A model generated the notes under the pieces. That model had not been told where the DNA came from. It did no database searches and worked only from the letters and a program-made list of their open reading frames with translations. This document shows positions 23,657 to 36,144 of a stretch of 64,000 bases of DNA, piece after piece; positions within the stretch are counted from its first letter, which is position 1, and each line of letters begins with the position of its first letter. The DNA lies in assembly GCA_027922465.2 (NCBI GenBank), contig BQMF02000288.1, forward strand, positions 517,216 through 581,215, written 5' to 3'. Made by a program: the position numbers and the translations under genes. The DNA is from Turritopsis dohrnii. Taxonomy: Eukaryota > Cnidaria > Hydrozoa > Anthoathecata > Oceaniidae.

Positions 23657-23832
23657 CAGATTTGTAATGGATTTTTACTTTATTTTTTTTTGAAAAGTGT
23701 TTGTTTTTTCCTTTTGGCTCTCACATAATTCCTTTGACAAATCTTACTTTGATTATAAAATACATGTCCATGGTTGCGTTTCACACATTTCTTTTGTTTG
23801 TAGCAAATAATTTCTGATATTACTTGTTCAGC
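23657..23832 (+). repeat. Fragment of the 0.86-kb dispersed repeat (3' part)
   Basis: This 176-bp stretch matches the last part of the repeat, which is also seen at 63825-64000 and, inverted, at 41183-41360. Shared blocks include cttttggctc, ttgattataaaatac, ccatggtt and cacatttcttttgtttgtag. It ends at tacttgttcag, where the other copies end tacttgttaag, so this is the true 3' end of the repeat. Confidence 0.75.
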
Positions 23833-24990
23833 CTACTATTTCACACTAATAGTTATTAAGTTTTGTGCAGATTTTCAGCGGTTTTACTTTAGATCTATTT
23901 GGTTTGCATATTCTTAGTTAGTTTTGAAATACCGCCACCACTACACTATGTCACATGAGTACACTACCCAATAAACTATTCGTTGCATTGTAAAACTTGT
24001 CCAAATATGGGTCTATTGCAGAGGCATTCATAATAGTGAGAAATACTTGCTAGTTTAAATGCCGCTACAGAATATTTTGCTTCATTACGATTCTCGTGGT
24101 CTTTTGTTTTCATTCGTACTCAAAATTACTTATATGATATAAAACAGAAAGAAATCCGAAAGAATAAAAACAGAAGATAACCGGTTGAATATAAATTTCT
24201 CAGTTTTTTTGGTATTTACATGTTCTCGTCAAAAATGAAAATGAATGGGATTTCGTACACAACTTTTGTATGAAAGAACCAAAAACACATAGTTGCCAAA
24301 AAATATTCTATAAATGTAATAATAAACTTTTGTCTTGGTTGAAACGATAAATTAATTAGCGGTGGGGGAATTATGTGCCAAAGAGTACACGTTATATTAT
24401 TTATATTCAAAAATTTGCGCTGATACATTTAAGAGACACACTTTGTAATAGACGAGATCCCATGTCAGAGAGAAAAGGTGATTCTCTCACAAATGTAACA
24501 GCAATTCCTCAAAAGTACTCAAATTAAAAGCCCTATTATCATTTTTATAAAGAATGAAGCAAATATAACATTATATAACCAGGCATGCAACATCCCCGTA
24601 TGTAATCCTTAACCATACAAAATATAAACTGAATACGTCAACGAAGCGAAACAACACCTTTTGAGAGTTCCCTTATTACCCAACAAAAACAATCAGTGCT
24701 TAAGCTTCCCATATGCTGATATCTAAAATGTAACGACACACATTTGTGTAGTCTCACACATTCATAACAAGGTGTTGACCTTAAATTTAAACGAAATATA
24801 TCACTCTCTAAAGTAAAAACCGGATGCATACTCGTTTTCGTCAACTACAATGAACAGAAAACTAAATCTGATGCTATATCCTCATCATCATCATCATCAC
24901 TAAGTTTCAATTCAAGATCTTTAATATCAATTATGTGTATGTAAGAATATTCTCAATACCTGTTTGTAGACTACATTTCTAGTGTAGCAC
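23833..24990. other. Intergenic, nothing recognised
   Basis: AT-rich, with a short (CAT)n run at about 24885-24900. No gene was supported. The right part leads into Helitron helicase remains. Confidence 0.45.
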
Positions 24991-25980
24991 CACTCTCTTA
25001 CATAGCCTTGCTGTAAAGTTCTACAAACCATAATTTTCAATGCTTCAAAACCCTGCGCGCGTGAAAATGCAACATACAGTTAACCGTGACTGAGCAAGGT
25101 CTTGGCATGTAAATGTCAACCCTTTCAAATGTCCAACTTTTTATGGTATCTACGTCAGATTAACGGAAAGGAAATCATGTTCTCTTCAGCTGAAAGGGAA
25201 GGTTGGCATCATTCGAACATAACGTGACTCTAGGAATTCTTCCACATTTTAGGCTGGTCTGGTCCTTTTCATAATTGGAAAGTCTAACTAAAATCACCAC
25301 TTAATAAACAACCTTTCTATCAAAAAGCACATCACTGTTACAGATATCTCTGAACATTCTACCAATAGCCTCGTGTATACGCTTAGGAATCATACTTGCT
25401 TCATCAAATATCAAAATATGCTGGATACGCAAGAAATCGGTGTACCTACTATTAGGCTTCACATTGCACGTTCAGTTGTCCAATACAGGAACCGGTAATT
25501 TAAAAAGAGAATTGACTGTGTTGCAGTTTGGCAGCAATTTCAGCTTTGATCTTCCGCAAATCATGCGGATAATCGAATGAATGTGGAAGCACTGCCTTTC
25601 CATTTGCGAAACATTTAAAATTTGTTTCACCGTCTCATTGCTCCACAATGTTCCCATCAGACATTAAATTCGCCAAAAGAATGAATGTCAGGCAAGTTAT
25701 TGTTTTCATTATCAATCCTTGCAACATTTTAGAACCGAGCGAGGCGCACTCTTCTGTTTGTAACATATGCTCTTTGGTGTTGTTTTGGATCAGCTATAAG
25801 TCGAACAGCAGCTTGTTCGGGTTGCTCATTGTTTCTAATGTTGGTGATGTTGAGCATCAGCTGCACGGCGAGCGGCAGCTTGTTTCGTTAGCAACCACTA
25901 CCTGTGAGATTGTTTCATCTCCTTCTCTTCGAGATTTGTCTTGCCCTGAAATGAAGGGGCGTTCTCATTTTGGTTAGTTT
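24991..25980 (-). pseudogene. Second Helitron relic: helicase joined to N-terminal repeats
   Basis: The minus-strand frame at about 25340-25460 reads HILIFDEASMIPKRIHEAI then GRMFRDIC, a Pif1-type Walker B region. Further on, about 25080-25110, the remnant DIYMPRPCSVTVNCMLHF resembles the C-terminal helicase block. Upstream at 25680-25980, degenerate short repeats rich in Arg/Ala/Gln (AARRAADAQHHQH) look like the repeated N-terminus of another Helitron type. The replicase core between them is absent. Stops and frameshifts are numerous. Confidence 0.55.
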
Positions 25981-25984
25981 TATC

Positions 25985-27231
25985 GGCCATGTTGTGTTTC
26001 ATACACGAAAATTCTCAGATGATAACAACGTTGCACGAGCGACCACAAAGCCATTTTGGAATGGTTGAGCAGAGGTTGTATAATTGGCTCAGCCGTGAGA
26101 TAAAGAGCACATCAGTTGGGAAAACGCATTGTTATATCGTACTGAGATTTTATGATATAAAATTCATAATTGTTGGAAGAGCAAAATACTCACTCAATCA
26201 CATTTCTACGATTTTATAGCAGTACCATACCATATCATAATTTCAATAGATTTCATCAATGGGCTCAATATCATTTGAGAGAGATGCAGACAAGCGATAT
26301 TTCCGCCATTTCCCAGATAAGGCGGAAATACAGTTTCTTTCTCAGTCCTAGACAACATTTAGTTTGCTATATATGTCAGCTCATAGTGTTTTTTTGTCTG
26401 TTTGTTTGTTTGTTTTATGTCACATGTTTGATGTCGCAATTGGTCTATAGGACTTCGATACTCAAGAGGAGTAAGTTTAAGCTGGTCTTAATTCAATCAA
26501 AGTTATATCTAGTATCATGGTTTTTCCCTGTAACGTTTCTTTGGCGCTAACAGGGTCCAGGGGATTTTTAGCCCTGATTTTACCAGTTACCTTCATTGGC
26601 ATGAAGGTTATGGCTTTTTGCACACTGATGTGGACTTCCATGTTTGGCTGTATATACCAAATGATCCGCAATTTGTTGTTACTCTTGTGTAAGCTAGAAT
26701 TTGGCTTAATGAGGTAAGAATGATAAAGAGTAACAGAACTATTCAATCTCATTTGTTAAGGCTGGTTTTACATGGAGATGCTTTTACATAGAACTCGAAA
26801 CCGTTGAAAGTTGAAAAACAGTTACTTCAAACTGCAAGAAAAAAATTTGTAAAAATGATTTGATCGTAATATAAGGGATGCACATTTGTTTCTTTCGTAG
26901 GAAAAGCAGGTTCAATGACGCAAAACGTTTCGCATGAAAAAGAACAAGGTGCAATCGTTACCTCCAAATACCAAGTCAAATTCACTGACATTTTACTCAT
27001 ATGAACTGTGTTCGATGACATGACCTCTTTTATATTTTTCGCATAAAAAAGAAAGCGATATATTAGGCCTTGAAGCAAGGCTACCAGGAAACGTTTATTC
27101 TTACGCACTGACAGATTGAAAAACACGGTTAAATGAAAGATCAGCTACCTCATTAGAAATTTGTCAAAATTTATCTCACCATTTTGTTGTTAACAAGGGC
27201 AGATATCAAATCCGTTATTTCCTGTAATAGA
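25985..27231. other. Intergenic, nothing recognised
   Basis: No family signature is seen in the short frames here (for example 26170-26550 and 26517-26717). A (TTTG)n-like run occurs near 26390-26415. Confidence 0.45.
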
Positions 27232-27790
27232 TGCCGCATCGTTTATTACCAATTACAGCTTTTGGATGCGGCGTTTAGTAGAGAGTGAAGTTCATTAGAG
27301 GGAGATGTTTATTTCAAAATTAGTAAGGAGATAGAAACAGACTTTAAAAAACAATGTTTTACACGAAAGATATGTTCACATTATGTCAAAGAATATCAAT
27401 ATCACTGTCGCTGTTCTCTTTTACGACACGTATGTTTTATGGCATTTGCTAGCGTCCGAGCTGAAAATTTCAAAAGGACTTTCGTTCCAGTTTCAGTTCC
27501 AGTTCTTTCGTTCCCTAATTCAATAAAGCTGCATAAAGCTGTGAATAAAGCTGTGAATAAGACAAATCTTTTTTAGGCGACTGGAATGTATGAGAAGATG
27601 GTAGTTTTGCTGGGACATTTATCAATAGAACTCTTAGAATTTCTAAAGATACAAAACTTTGGATTGAATGTCCTTGCGTGATTAATTATACATCAATTAA
27701 AATTCATGCAAACGCGGAAGAACTTGCTGATTTTTATCAAAGAAAGGCCGTGTTTAATAGGGGGCGGGTTTTATTAGAGAAAATACCGGA
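27232..27790. mobile_element. Short element with ggcgttta ends, copy B
   Basis: The left end carries ggatgcggcgtttagtagag and the right end ggccgtgtttaatagggggc, followed by gagaaaatacc. The interior matches copy A (23355-23545) with an extra insert near 27440-27660. This indicates a dispersed nonautonomous family related to the ends of the 10750-11435 element. Confidence 0.55.
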
Positions 27791-27929
27791 TTACTGGCTC
27801 AATGGTTTAGCACAAACGGATATCGAATACAATGATAAGCGAGGAATGGACAATTAAGTTTACGGTTTTGAAAACCAAAATTTGCTGAAAAGGAGCTAGT
27901 TATCTTTGTCCCATAAATCAAACAAGTCA

Positions 27930-28670
27930 CCCAGCGGGCACAAAGACGTCGTAAAGACGTCGTAAAGACGTCTTTTCAAGACGTCCCTAAGACGTCGCAA
28001 AATGGTCGCGAAGTGGGAATCTCAAAAGACGTCCCAAGTACATCTTCATTGAGACGTCTTGATGACATCCCAACGACATCGTAACGACGTCGCAGGATTA
28101 TGAAATTTACTCTTTCAAAAACTGTAATAGGCCACAGGCGGACCCCAACCTGGAACCTCTGGTGTGCCAGCCGAACTCGTAACCGTTATGCCACCGCTGC
28201 TTGTTGTCAAGACGTTTAAAAACATTTACAATAAATCATTCTATACAGACTGATTGTTTTTGAAAGTTTATGATTGTTTCGAAGGTCGTTATTCAATCCA
28301 TATAAAGACGTCCCAAAAACGTCGTAAAAGGATCCCAATTGCGACGTCCCAAAATGATCTTAAGTTTATAATTGTTTTGAAGGTCGTTATTCAATCCGTA
28401 TAAGGACGTCCTAAAAACGTCGTAAAAGGATCCCAATTGTGACGTCCCATTTCAGACGTCCCAACGACGTCGCAAAATGATCTTAAATTTACAATTGTTT
28501 CGAAGGTCGTTATTCAATCCGTATAAAGACGTCCCAAAAACGTCGTAAAAGGATCCCAATTGCGACGTCTCGTTTCAGACGTCCCTACGACGTCCCAAAA
28601 TGATCTGGAAAGCAAACGACCATTTTACGATTAAAATAAGACGTCTCAAAGACGTCTTGTGCCCGCTGGG
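27930..28670. mobile_element. MITE with CCCAGCGGGCAC inverted ends and agacgtc repeats
   Basis: The left end is CCCAGCGGGCACAAAGACGT and the right end is its inverse (GACGTCTTGTGCCCGCTGGG). The interior is full of agacgtc words and has about three tandem ~115-bp units at 28255-28610, each beginning near gaaggtcgttattcaatcc. The target duplication is not clear. A tRNA-like sequence lies inside (28134-28200). Partial relatives are at 16030, 34715, 37376 and 39190-39333. Confidence 0.75.
28134..28200 (-). repeat. tRNA-like sequence (possible SINE head)
   Basis: On the minus strand the sequence has an A-box-like TGGCATAACGG and, 38 bases later, a B-box-like GGTTGGGGTCC. The spacing and the flanking GC-rich stems resemble a decayed tRNA. 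It could be a SINE head inside the MITE or a chance resemblance. There is no good acceptor stem, so it is not a functional tRNA. Confidence 0.35.
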
Positions 28671-28679
28671 CACTAGCAG

Positions 28680-30135
28680 GTCACTAGCAAGTTACGGCAA
28701 GATATGAAAAATTTCAAAAACTTTTGAAGTTTGAACTCATCTGCAACACTCAGTTTTGCTTTCACGTTTGGGCAAAAAAAATAAGAGGAAGATATCTTTC
28801 AACTTATTTTATCGCATTAAATACGTTATTATGAAATATTAAGCATGACAACTAACTCTGAAATTAAACGTAACTGGCCAGGAGACCAGTCCATTTACTG
28901 AAATTCGAAGGAGCTGGCCATCTGTCAATCTTCTGTACATCAAACACAGCGGTTTTATTTCTGAATATTGAACAAGAGCCTCATGGCACAAACACGATTG
29001 TAAATCTTAATTCAATGTATGCGTAATTTGTATTATAGCCATCAGTCAGGGAATTCGTAATCTTCCTTTTTGTACGAAACTATTGTTAATCAATCGAATA
29101 TCCTTGTAATGCACATGATATTGGCAAAAAACAAGAAGGCACTATCAGGACTGAAGGCCTGAAGGTCAAAATGGAAAAATGTTTGACTGTGACGCAAAAT
29201 CGAAAAAAACGTTTTTCTGCAGAAAGGTCAAATTAGCAATTTCTGAGTGATAACTAAAATTAATGAGTGTGATTAAAGGGATTCTTGCGTCCAAACTTTT
29301 GTGATGGTAGAACTAAGTTGCTTATGAAGTCCTTTCGCAGTTTTTGGAACTTCTGTTTCCTTAGGGAGATATTTACATTAAAAAATCATCAACATGCAAT
29401 GCATAATTATGATGTAACAAGAGCCAGATGGCGCAAAACGGTAGCAGCAAGTTTACTTTTCACGCAAATGCTTTCGAAATTTTACTTTAAGTACTAAAAA
29501 CTTCTTTACTGGATGTTTTCTAAGATATCTCACTGGTGGAAAACAGGCATTAACGATAAATTCGATGAAAATGATTAATTAGTGTAAATAGGGTCTAACC
29601 AAAAACACCAGCAACAATTTATTTAAAGACAAAAGAATTATACATGTGTGAGCTGTGTGTTTTTTTTATAAGAAATTTTTTCGTAAGAGCTTATGTAGAA
29701 AAAAAAAAGTTTGTTTATAATAATAATAATTTCTGACGAAACCAAAATTGAATTCCAACAAATAAACTGCCTTTTTGAACTAGATCTTTGAAAACTTTAA
29801 TAAACAAACATAGTGTAATAGCTAACAAACCAAACGAGGTAATAAGAAATTTTGAACTAATAAGCTTTACTAACAAGAAAAGCAGCATATCAAGTATATA
29901 TTTTCAGTTAGCGTAATGAACTAAAAGTCCCATTTTTATGTACGCCTATTTGATTAGAATTCGAATGAATTCTAATTTCGTGGATTAAGTTATAAAATAT
30001 CAGGTTATGTACTTTTAAAATAAAAGGTAATCTACTTTTAAATGTTCGATATGAAAAAGCTTCCAAATTACGAAGGCTGCGTTCCTTCATTAGAATTTAC
30101 ATTGCGTTTTTGATAGAGTCCCGCAGACTCTAAAT
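28680..30135. other. Intergenic, nothing recognised
   Basis: AT-rich, with only short frames without signatures and a small (TAA)n run near 29720. No repeat boundaries were found. Confidence 0.5.
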
Positions 30136-30163
30136 CGCAGACTAATTGCCATTTCGGCCGGAG

Positions 30164-30206
<43 letters not shown>

Positions 30207-30255
30207 CCACGGGTGTTTTAATACGGTATTCGCTTTCGCTGCTACCGTAATAAGA
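30136..30255 (+). repeat. Dispersed repeat with (AGT)n core, copy 2
   Basis: The flanks are the same as at 7357-7451, but the core is a pure AGT tract of about 14 units (30164-30205). The two copies differ mainly in the microsatellite. Confidence 0.8.
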
Positions 30256-31035
30256 TACACATTTTTAAATAGCTAAGATCAACATTTATAACTTCTGGGT
30301 GTGTACTTTCAAAAGTACAGTTCTATAAAAGATAGAAGTTTCCTTAATTTTACATTATAACTTACATATAACTATTCTATTATATTCTAGACTATTCTAC
30401 TGTACAAATTAAATATATACTATTTTATAGAATTTTGTTTGGGAAACATAGGAACATAAACACTTTTGATGTAAAAGAATTATGTTACCGTTTTATAGCT
30501 AGCATTAAAGGGATCCTGTGATGAAAAGTTATTTTTTGGGACACAATAGAGCTCTAAAAGTTGATTAACAAGTCTCTTTACAGTTTTTTATAATTCTTTG
30601 TGGTTTTCGAGATATCTCAATTTCAACATCTTAGATTTGATTTATGCATTGCATAATAATGATGTAATAAGTGAGTAGTTAAAATTTCTCATCGCTTTTA
30701 ATGAATATTACATCTTTGTACATTAGTAAATGGATAAAGAATTCTAAGTGAAATGATATGATGAAGTATGAACTAAGAATATTTAGTACTTCAAAAGTTA
30801 CACACATCAAAAGCACACTCTCCTATACATCATAATTATGCATTGCATAATTTGATATTTTTAAATTGAAATATCAGCAAAGCACAGGATAATATGCCTA
30901 CTAAAGGTATATATAAGTATATACTTATAAACGGATGAAAAGAAGAAAACTATTTTTGTTAGAACTTTAAGTTTCTTCCTTCACAGATTCATCAGCTAAC
31001 TGAAAAAACTGACTGTCAAGCACTTTCAGAAAAGA
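30256..31035. other. Intergenic, nothing recognised
   Basis: AT-rich sequence without gene or repeat evidence beyond short tata runs near 30910-30930. Confidence 0.5.
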
Positions 31036-31039
31036 GATA

Positions 31040-31855
31040 AGAATCTATATGAATAGTATATATTATATATACATAGTACTTTGGTGTAAACAAAGCTGTT
31101 CAATGCTATTTGGTGCAGCACACTGTAAGTTAATTTGGTGCAAAGTTGTACAAGTTATTAAGGTGCATAAAACACAGGTATTATTTGCAAGGTGGTTCGT
31201 AGCGCACTTTCCCAAAATATTTTCCCTGACCTTTTCTGACTTTAAGGAGTAAAAAAGGTATCATTTTCCCTGACTTTTCTTTTAAAACACCCTGTTTTCC
31301 CTGACTTTATTGCCTACTAAAACTGCCACAGAGTCACGATTACACATTCAGAAGTATCAATTTACAGGCTAGAGAAGGGATAAAACATTTCATAAAACAT
31401 GTTAGTTAACTCTGAAACAAAGAAAATAAATATTGATAGATGATTGGGTAAGCAAAATTATCATTGCACAAAGTCAGTAATAGACACTGTTACAGTCTTA
31501 TGAAAGTGTTCCCTGACTTTCCCTGACCTAAATGGTAAAGAAACTTTTTCCCTCTGACATTCCCTGACTTTCCAGAATCTTCCTGTCAAACATAGTTTTT
31601 TTCCTGATTTTCCAGACACACCCTGTATTTAAGTATGTGTACAATACTTTGTTGCAACAAAGCTGCACAAGCTATTATTGTTGTGCGGTCAAAGCTGCAC
31701 GTGTTTCTTTTCTTCTATGTTTTATTTCTTCGAGAAAGGAAGAACTCAAAAATATACATAAAACAGCAACAGCTAGAAAAGGATCACTGCCTTAATTTGA
31801 ACAGAAAGAGAAATCAACTACTATTCAGCACACAATAAAGTAATCACTCAGACCA
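31040..31855 (+). repeat. Direct repeat, copy 1, interrupted by an insertion
   Basis: The parts at 31040-31190 and 31628-31855 align in order with the continuous copy at 32430-32830. Shared blocks include gtaagttaatttggtgcaaa, gacaaagctgcacaagctat and ggaaaggaagaac. The 437 bp between them (31191-31627) is absent from copy 2. Confidence 0.75.
31191..31627. mobile_element. Insertion rich in ccctgactttt words
   Basis: It begins gcaaggtggttcgtagcg and ends ccagacacaccctg. It is flanked by tattt-like bases on both sides, where copy 2 has a single tactattt. Repeated ccctgac/ttccctgac words fill it. It has no coding potential. The empty site at about 32560 shows it is a genuine insertion. Confidence 0.6.
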
Positions 31856-31859
31856 AAAG

Positions 31860-32425
31860 TATACGTGATACAAAACAAAGTGATCCGGTGAATGAAAGTA
31901 ATGCACAAACAATATTTCTCCTTGTGATAAGAAATACTGAGTATAACTTATTAAGTTGTGTTTGATTACTAACTGTAGTAACTATAAAAAGAACAACTAG
32001 AAAATGGCGTTAATTTATTCTTTTAATGCAATCATTTCCTCTCGATGCATTCATGTCTATAAAGAAACAACTTCCCTGACGAAATTTTCCCTTCTAAGGT
32101 ACTCTCGTTTAACAAGCGCAAAATTTTTTTCTTGCAAAAAAAATGTAAACTGAGGAACCGCGAAAGTTCATTCCCGCAAAAAGGATTCATTTCCACGAAC
32201 CGCAAAAGATTTTTCCCGCAACAAAATGCAAAAATTTTGCGGTTCAGCCGATCCGCAAAGCTTTCTTCTGCAAACACTTTCTTCCTTTAAAGTAAATGTA
32301 TATGTATCTTTATTCAATGACTTGTAAAGGAGGTCACCTTCATTTACACAATTAAATCTATGTCAAATGAATTCCAATAACCAAGTCTCGCAACACAGCG
32401 CAGGAAAATATGTTAACTAAGAAGG
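31860..32425. other. Spacer with gcaaaa/ttttgc palindromic words
   Basis: Between the two direct repeats, 32095-32280 holds many gcaaaa and ttttgcgg words in both directions (for example gcaaaaattttgcgg). They look like short palindromic filler of an old element. No boundaries and no gene could be assigned. Confidence 0.35.
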
Positions 32426-32429
32426 TATA

Positions 32430-32830
32430 TATATAATTTTGGTACAACAAAGCTGTACAAGCTATTTGGTGTGCAAGACACTGCACAAAATATACTTTAG
32501 AGTGTAAGTTAATTTGGTGCAAAACTGGACAAGCTATTAAGGTGCAAAAGCACAGGTACTATTTAAGTACGTTTATAATACTTTGGTGCGACAAAGCTGC
32601 ACAAGCTATTATTGTGGTGCGGTCGAAGCTGCACACTTATGTTTCTTTTCTTCTTCTATATTTTTTTGTTCTTGGAGGAAAGGAAGAACAGTAAAATATG
32701 GATGAAAACAACAGCAACGAAAAATCTGCCACAGACCAATGTTTTAAATTACACAAAAATAAGAAAAATAGGGTACTATCCAGCACACAATTACAGTACT
32801 CACTCAGACCAACGGACTGCAAGGTGATGT
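32430..32830 (+). repeat. Direct repeat, copy 2 (uninterrupted)
   Basis: The continuous counterpart of 31040-31190 plus 31628-31855, which preserves the empty insertion site. Short open frames (32612-32827, 32698-32925) are not conserved in copy 1. Confidence 0.75.
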
Positions 32831-32834
32831 ACAT

Positions 32835-33484
32835 AATGATCACCCACCATATACATAGTCAAAGTCAAATGACTATGCACCCACGCACACGTGGTGAAGG
32901 AAGTTCTGCATCAACAATATTTTGAAGACGATAGTTACTTTGCTATTTTCTCTTTATCGTAAGAAACTTTGAGTATATTAACGACTATTGTCATTAAGAA
33001 AACATATTTGACATAAAAGAACATCGGAAACTTAGAAGTATATCTATAGAATTTTAAGTTTCTTTGATTAAAAGTTACGTCTGGAAAAAATAGATGATGT
33101 TGTCACTTAGGCTGTGATGGCAATGCATATGGAGCGTCGGCCTAAAACAACAAAATTCCGCGGCACCACGACGATTTTAAACACGATCTCCACTTACGTT
33201 ACAATCGTGAATAATGCACTTTCTAAGGAATAGAAAGAAAATATATGTGTGCACTACATTTACACTTTACTTAGATATGCACTTAGATATGCAGCCACTA
33301 AGAGTAAAACTGATGTTTTACGACTATGCGGTGAAAAAGGTCTAAAAGGTATACAGGTATGGAGTTGGGGAGAGCGCATTAACCACCAGTTATCATACCG
33401 GAAAGTTTCTGTGAAAGTTTAAGTTACTTAGTTTAAGTTGTTTGTTTGCTATATTTCAATTTGTAATCTGCTTGTTTTTAACCC
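32835..33484. other. Intergenic, nothing recognised
   Basis: No coding or repeat evidence apart from a short direct repeat (cttagatatgca, twice near 33275). Confidence 0.5.
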
Positions 33485-36144
33485 ATTCTTTATTATTCCT
33501 ATGAGGTTTGGCACTACTGAAATCAGCTGACTGCAGTCGAAAACTGTAGCAAAACACTATTGGACTACTGCTTCTGCTCTTGGCAAAATAGCAGTTTAGC
33601 TTAAGTAGGTTCAAAATGTTCGATGCATTTACATATCAAATAATTTTAAATAAAAAATCGTAGTTTTAATATATTTTGTCACCGAATTCTTGAAGGAATG
33701 AAAGTTAATCAAATAGGCCTACAAAAAATTTGGGACTTTGCATTTCTTTTACTACTGAAAGTTTTTTGCAATTTCAATTGGGAGGTATTTCATATTACAG
33801 TATACTTTTGTATAACTTTTGTACAGTGTAACTTTGTAGTTTTGCAAACCCGTCTAAAATCAATTTGATATGAAATTAGAGACAAACACTCCTTTTAAAC
33901 CATTATGCAAAGTATGCAAAAAGTGTGCAAATGTATGATATTGTTGGATTAATAAAAAATTCAGTTTTTTCCAAATACATAACGCTTAACTCAGATGTAC
34001 TAGAATGTGAGAGATTCACAGAGACACAACAGTGTCAATTGACTCGAAAAGGAAGCATTTTGTTCTGCACAGTTTTTGATCCGGTGAAACAGTTGGAAAC
34101 GCTTACCTACCAGACAGTCTGTTATAGGAACATGTCAAAAGAATGACATATCATGAAGATGTCAAACTGATAAGTTGTAGAACGGATAAGAGCCATTCTA
34201 AAAAATAGTGCTACATTCAGTGTCACAAGCTTATACATTAAAAAAATATATTTATCATCGCAAAAAACACATTAAACTACTGGTACACCCTTCGCTGTTA
34301 AACAGTTCTAAGTAACTTTAACAATTCTGATCTATGAACAAATGTAAAAAGTAGTTCTGATTTATTAGTGGTTGCTCATAGTAGCGTTTGTTTGATGTCA
34401 CAAAGCCAATAGTGGGAATTTAACAACTAGCAGAGGTTTATTTACAATGGATCTGACCGAAATCGCCCGAAATCATCATCAAATACAGGTTTTTTTATGT
34501 TACATGGCGTTTTACTTTTTATCACACATTTATTAGCAACATGAAGTGCATGAAGTATCCATAAACTTTTAATAAGTGGGACGCATCACAAGTCAAAATA
34601 TTAGGGTTGGAATATGGAAAAGCTTAATTCCAAAAAACAATTACATGTAACATACGTTATTCTATTTTGGTCTATCCGGTATGTTTATTGAAAAAGCAAT
34701 TTGCCTAGTTGATCAAAGACGTCGTAGAATCTCAAAGACGTCCCAATCGCATCTTCACTGAGACCTTTCGATGACATCCAAAGGACAAAATCGCCGTAAA
34801 GACGACTTTCCAAGACGTCTCTTAGATGTCGCTCAATGGTCGTGAAGTGGGAATCTCAAAAGACGTCCCAACCACACCTTCACTGAGACGTCTCTACGAC
34901 ATTCCAACAAAATCACAACGACGTCAATCTTAAGCCGCAACGATATCGTATAGACGTTCATTTTGGGAGATCGTAGTTCAATTATGTTGGGATCATCAAA
35001 ACAACAAAACATTAAATTCAAGATGTCCCAATTTTAATTCTTTTAAAAAATTTACAGCGCAACAATTTATAATTCAACATTTACTAGCTATCTTGCTATC
35101 AAGTTATAAAATTTTGAATCAAATTTATTTCCACATTAAAAACTCCGTTCGGCAAGCCTTTTTGAAACTTCGCCAACCTCTTTGTCGATCAAGTGATCTT
35201 TGAGCATCAACGGAAGGTTTTTTTCTATGTCATTTTCAGCACTATTTTGACGCTGGAGTACTTAAACTAAGTTCAACAGGAGTGTATAAGTATGTATAAA
35301 TATACCAGCAGAATGGATTCAGTAAACAGAAACGTTATTTTCATCGAACAGGATCGTATCTTTACAAGGTGTGTTTCCATTTCCATTTTGCCATTTTACC
35401 CTTGACAAAACGCCATGTTTAATTAATTTTTCTAAGTTTTATCTAAACCTCTTTTTATCTAAACTTATGTTACATGTATCATTATTAACAGTACAGTGTG
35501 TCCCGGAGAATTTCGGTCTGAAATTTTAACAAGCTATAATTTTCACACACATTTTAGAGATTTTTACATCATTCGATTGCATTTCTTTCAAGGATTTTAA
35601 AAACCTATATTTTAAATAATTAAGTCCAACACCTTTGCAGTAAGAAGGATTTCTTTAAACTTTCACGCTCATTAACTCCTTAATGGTTAATAAAAGTAAG
35701 TTTTCACGTGCGATTATTCTTTTGTTTTTAAGAACATTTCGTAGTGTTATTGAACACACTAAAATTATAATCTCATCACAAAGTTAAAAATTGAGAAACG
35801 GGGGCTTCTACAAAATTGTTTTGACACCATATAAGCAATCTTTAGTTGCTACAAAAACTTTTCTCCACTGAGATCCAGAGTCTATCAGAGTTAAGAAGTA
35901 AAATTATTGACGCAGCAAATAATCTTCAGGGTAATCAGCAAAAAATTTATTCGCCACTCTTTATGACTGCGAGAGCAAATCGCTGTGTCAAGAGAAACGG
36001 TTGATGTTGAGACAACTTAAAGTTTTGTTATTAATGACTCTTGACTTGTTTTTGTTTTTGATAATGACCGTTGATAGCTGTTATTGAAGGACTGTTAATT
36101 AACCATTAAAACGACGATTGGATTTTTCCATGGTAAAATTCGCA
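33485..36144 (+). repeat. 2.66-kb tandem duplication, unit 1
   Basis: This stretch is repeated immediately downstream (36145-38808) in the same orientation with very few differences. Examples are a T/C change near 34000, a single-base change near 35225 and a few one-base indels. The unit contains no convincing gene; the 73-codon frame at 33925 is simply duplicated. It includes part of an agacgtc MITE (34715-35030) and the left part of a TA-flanked MITE (from 35494), which is cut at the unit border. Confidence 0.95.

Noticed and set aside
28134..28200. A functional tRNA gene inside the MITE
   Set aside because: B box is degenerate and no acceptor stem forms.
30164..30205. CRISPR-like array at the AGT tract
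   Set aside because: It is a simple trinucleotide microsatellite without spacers, in a eukaryotic genome.
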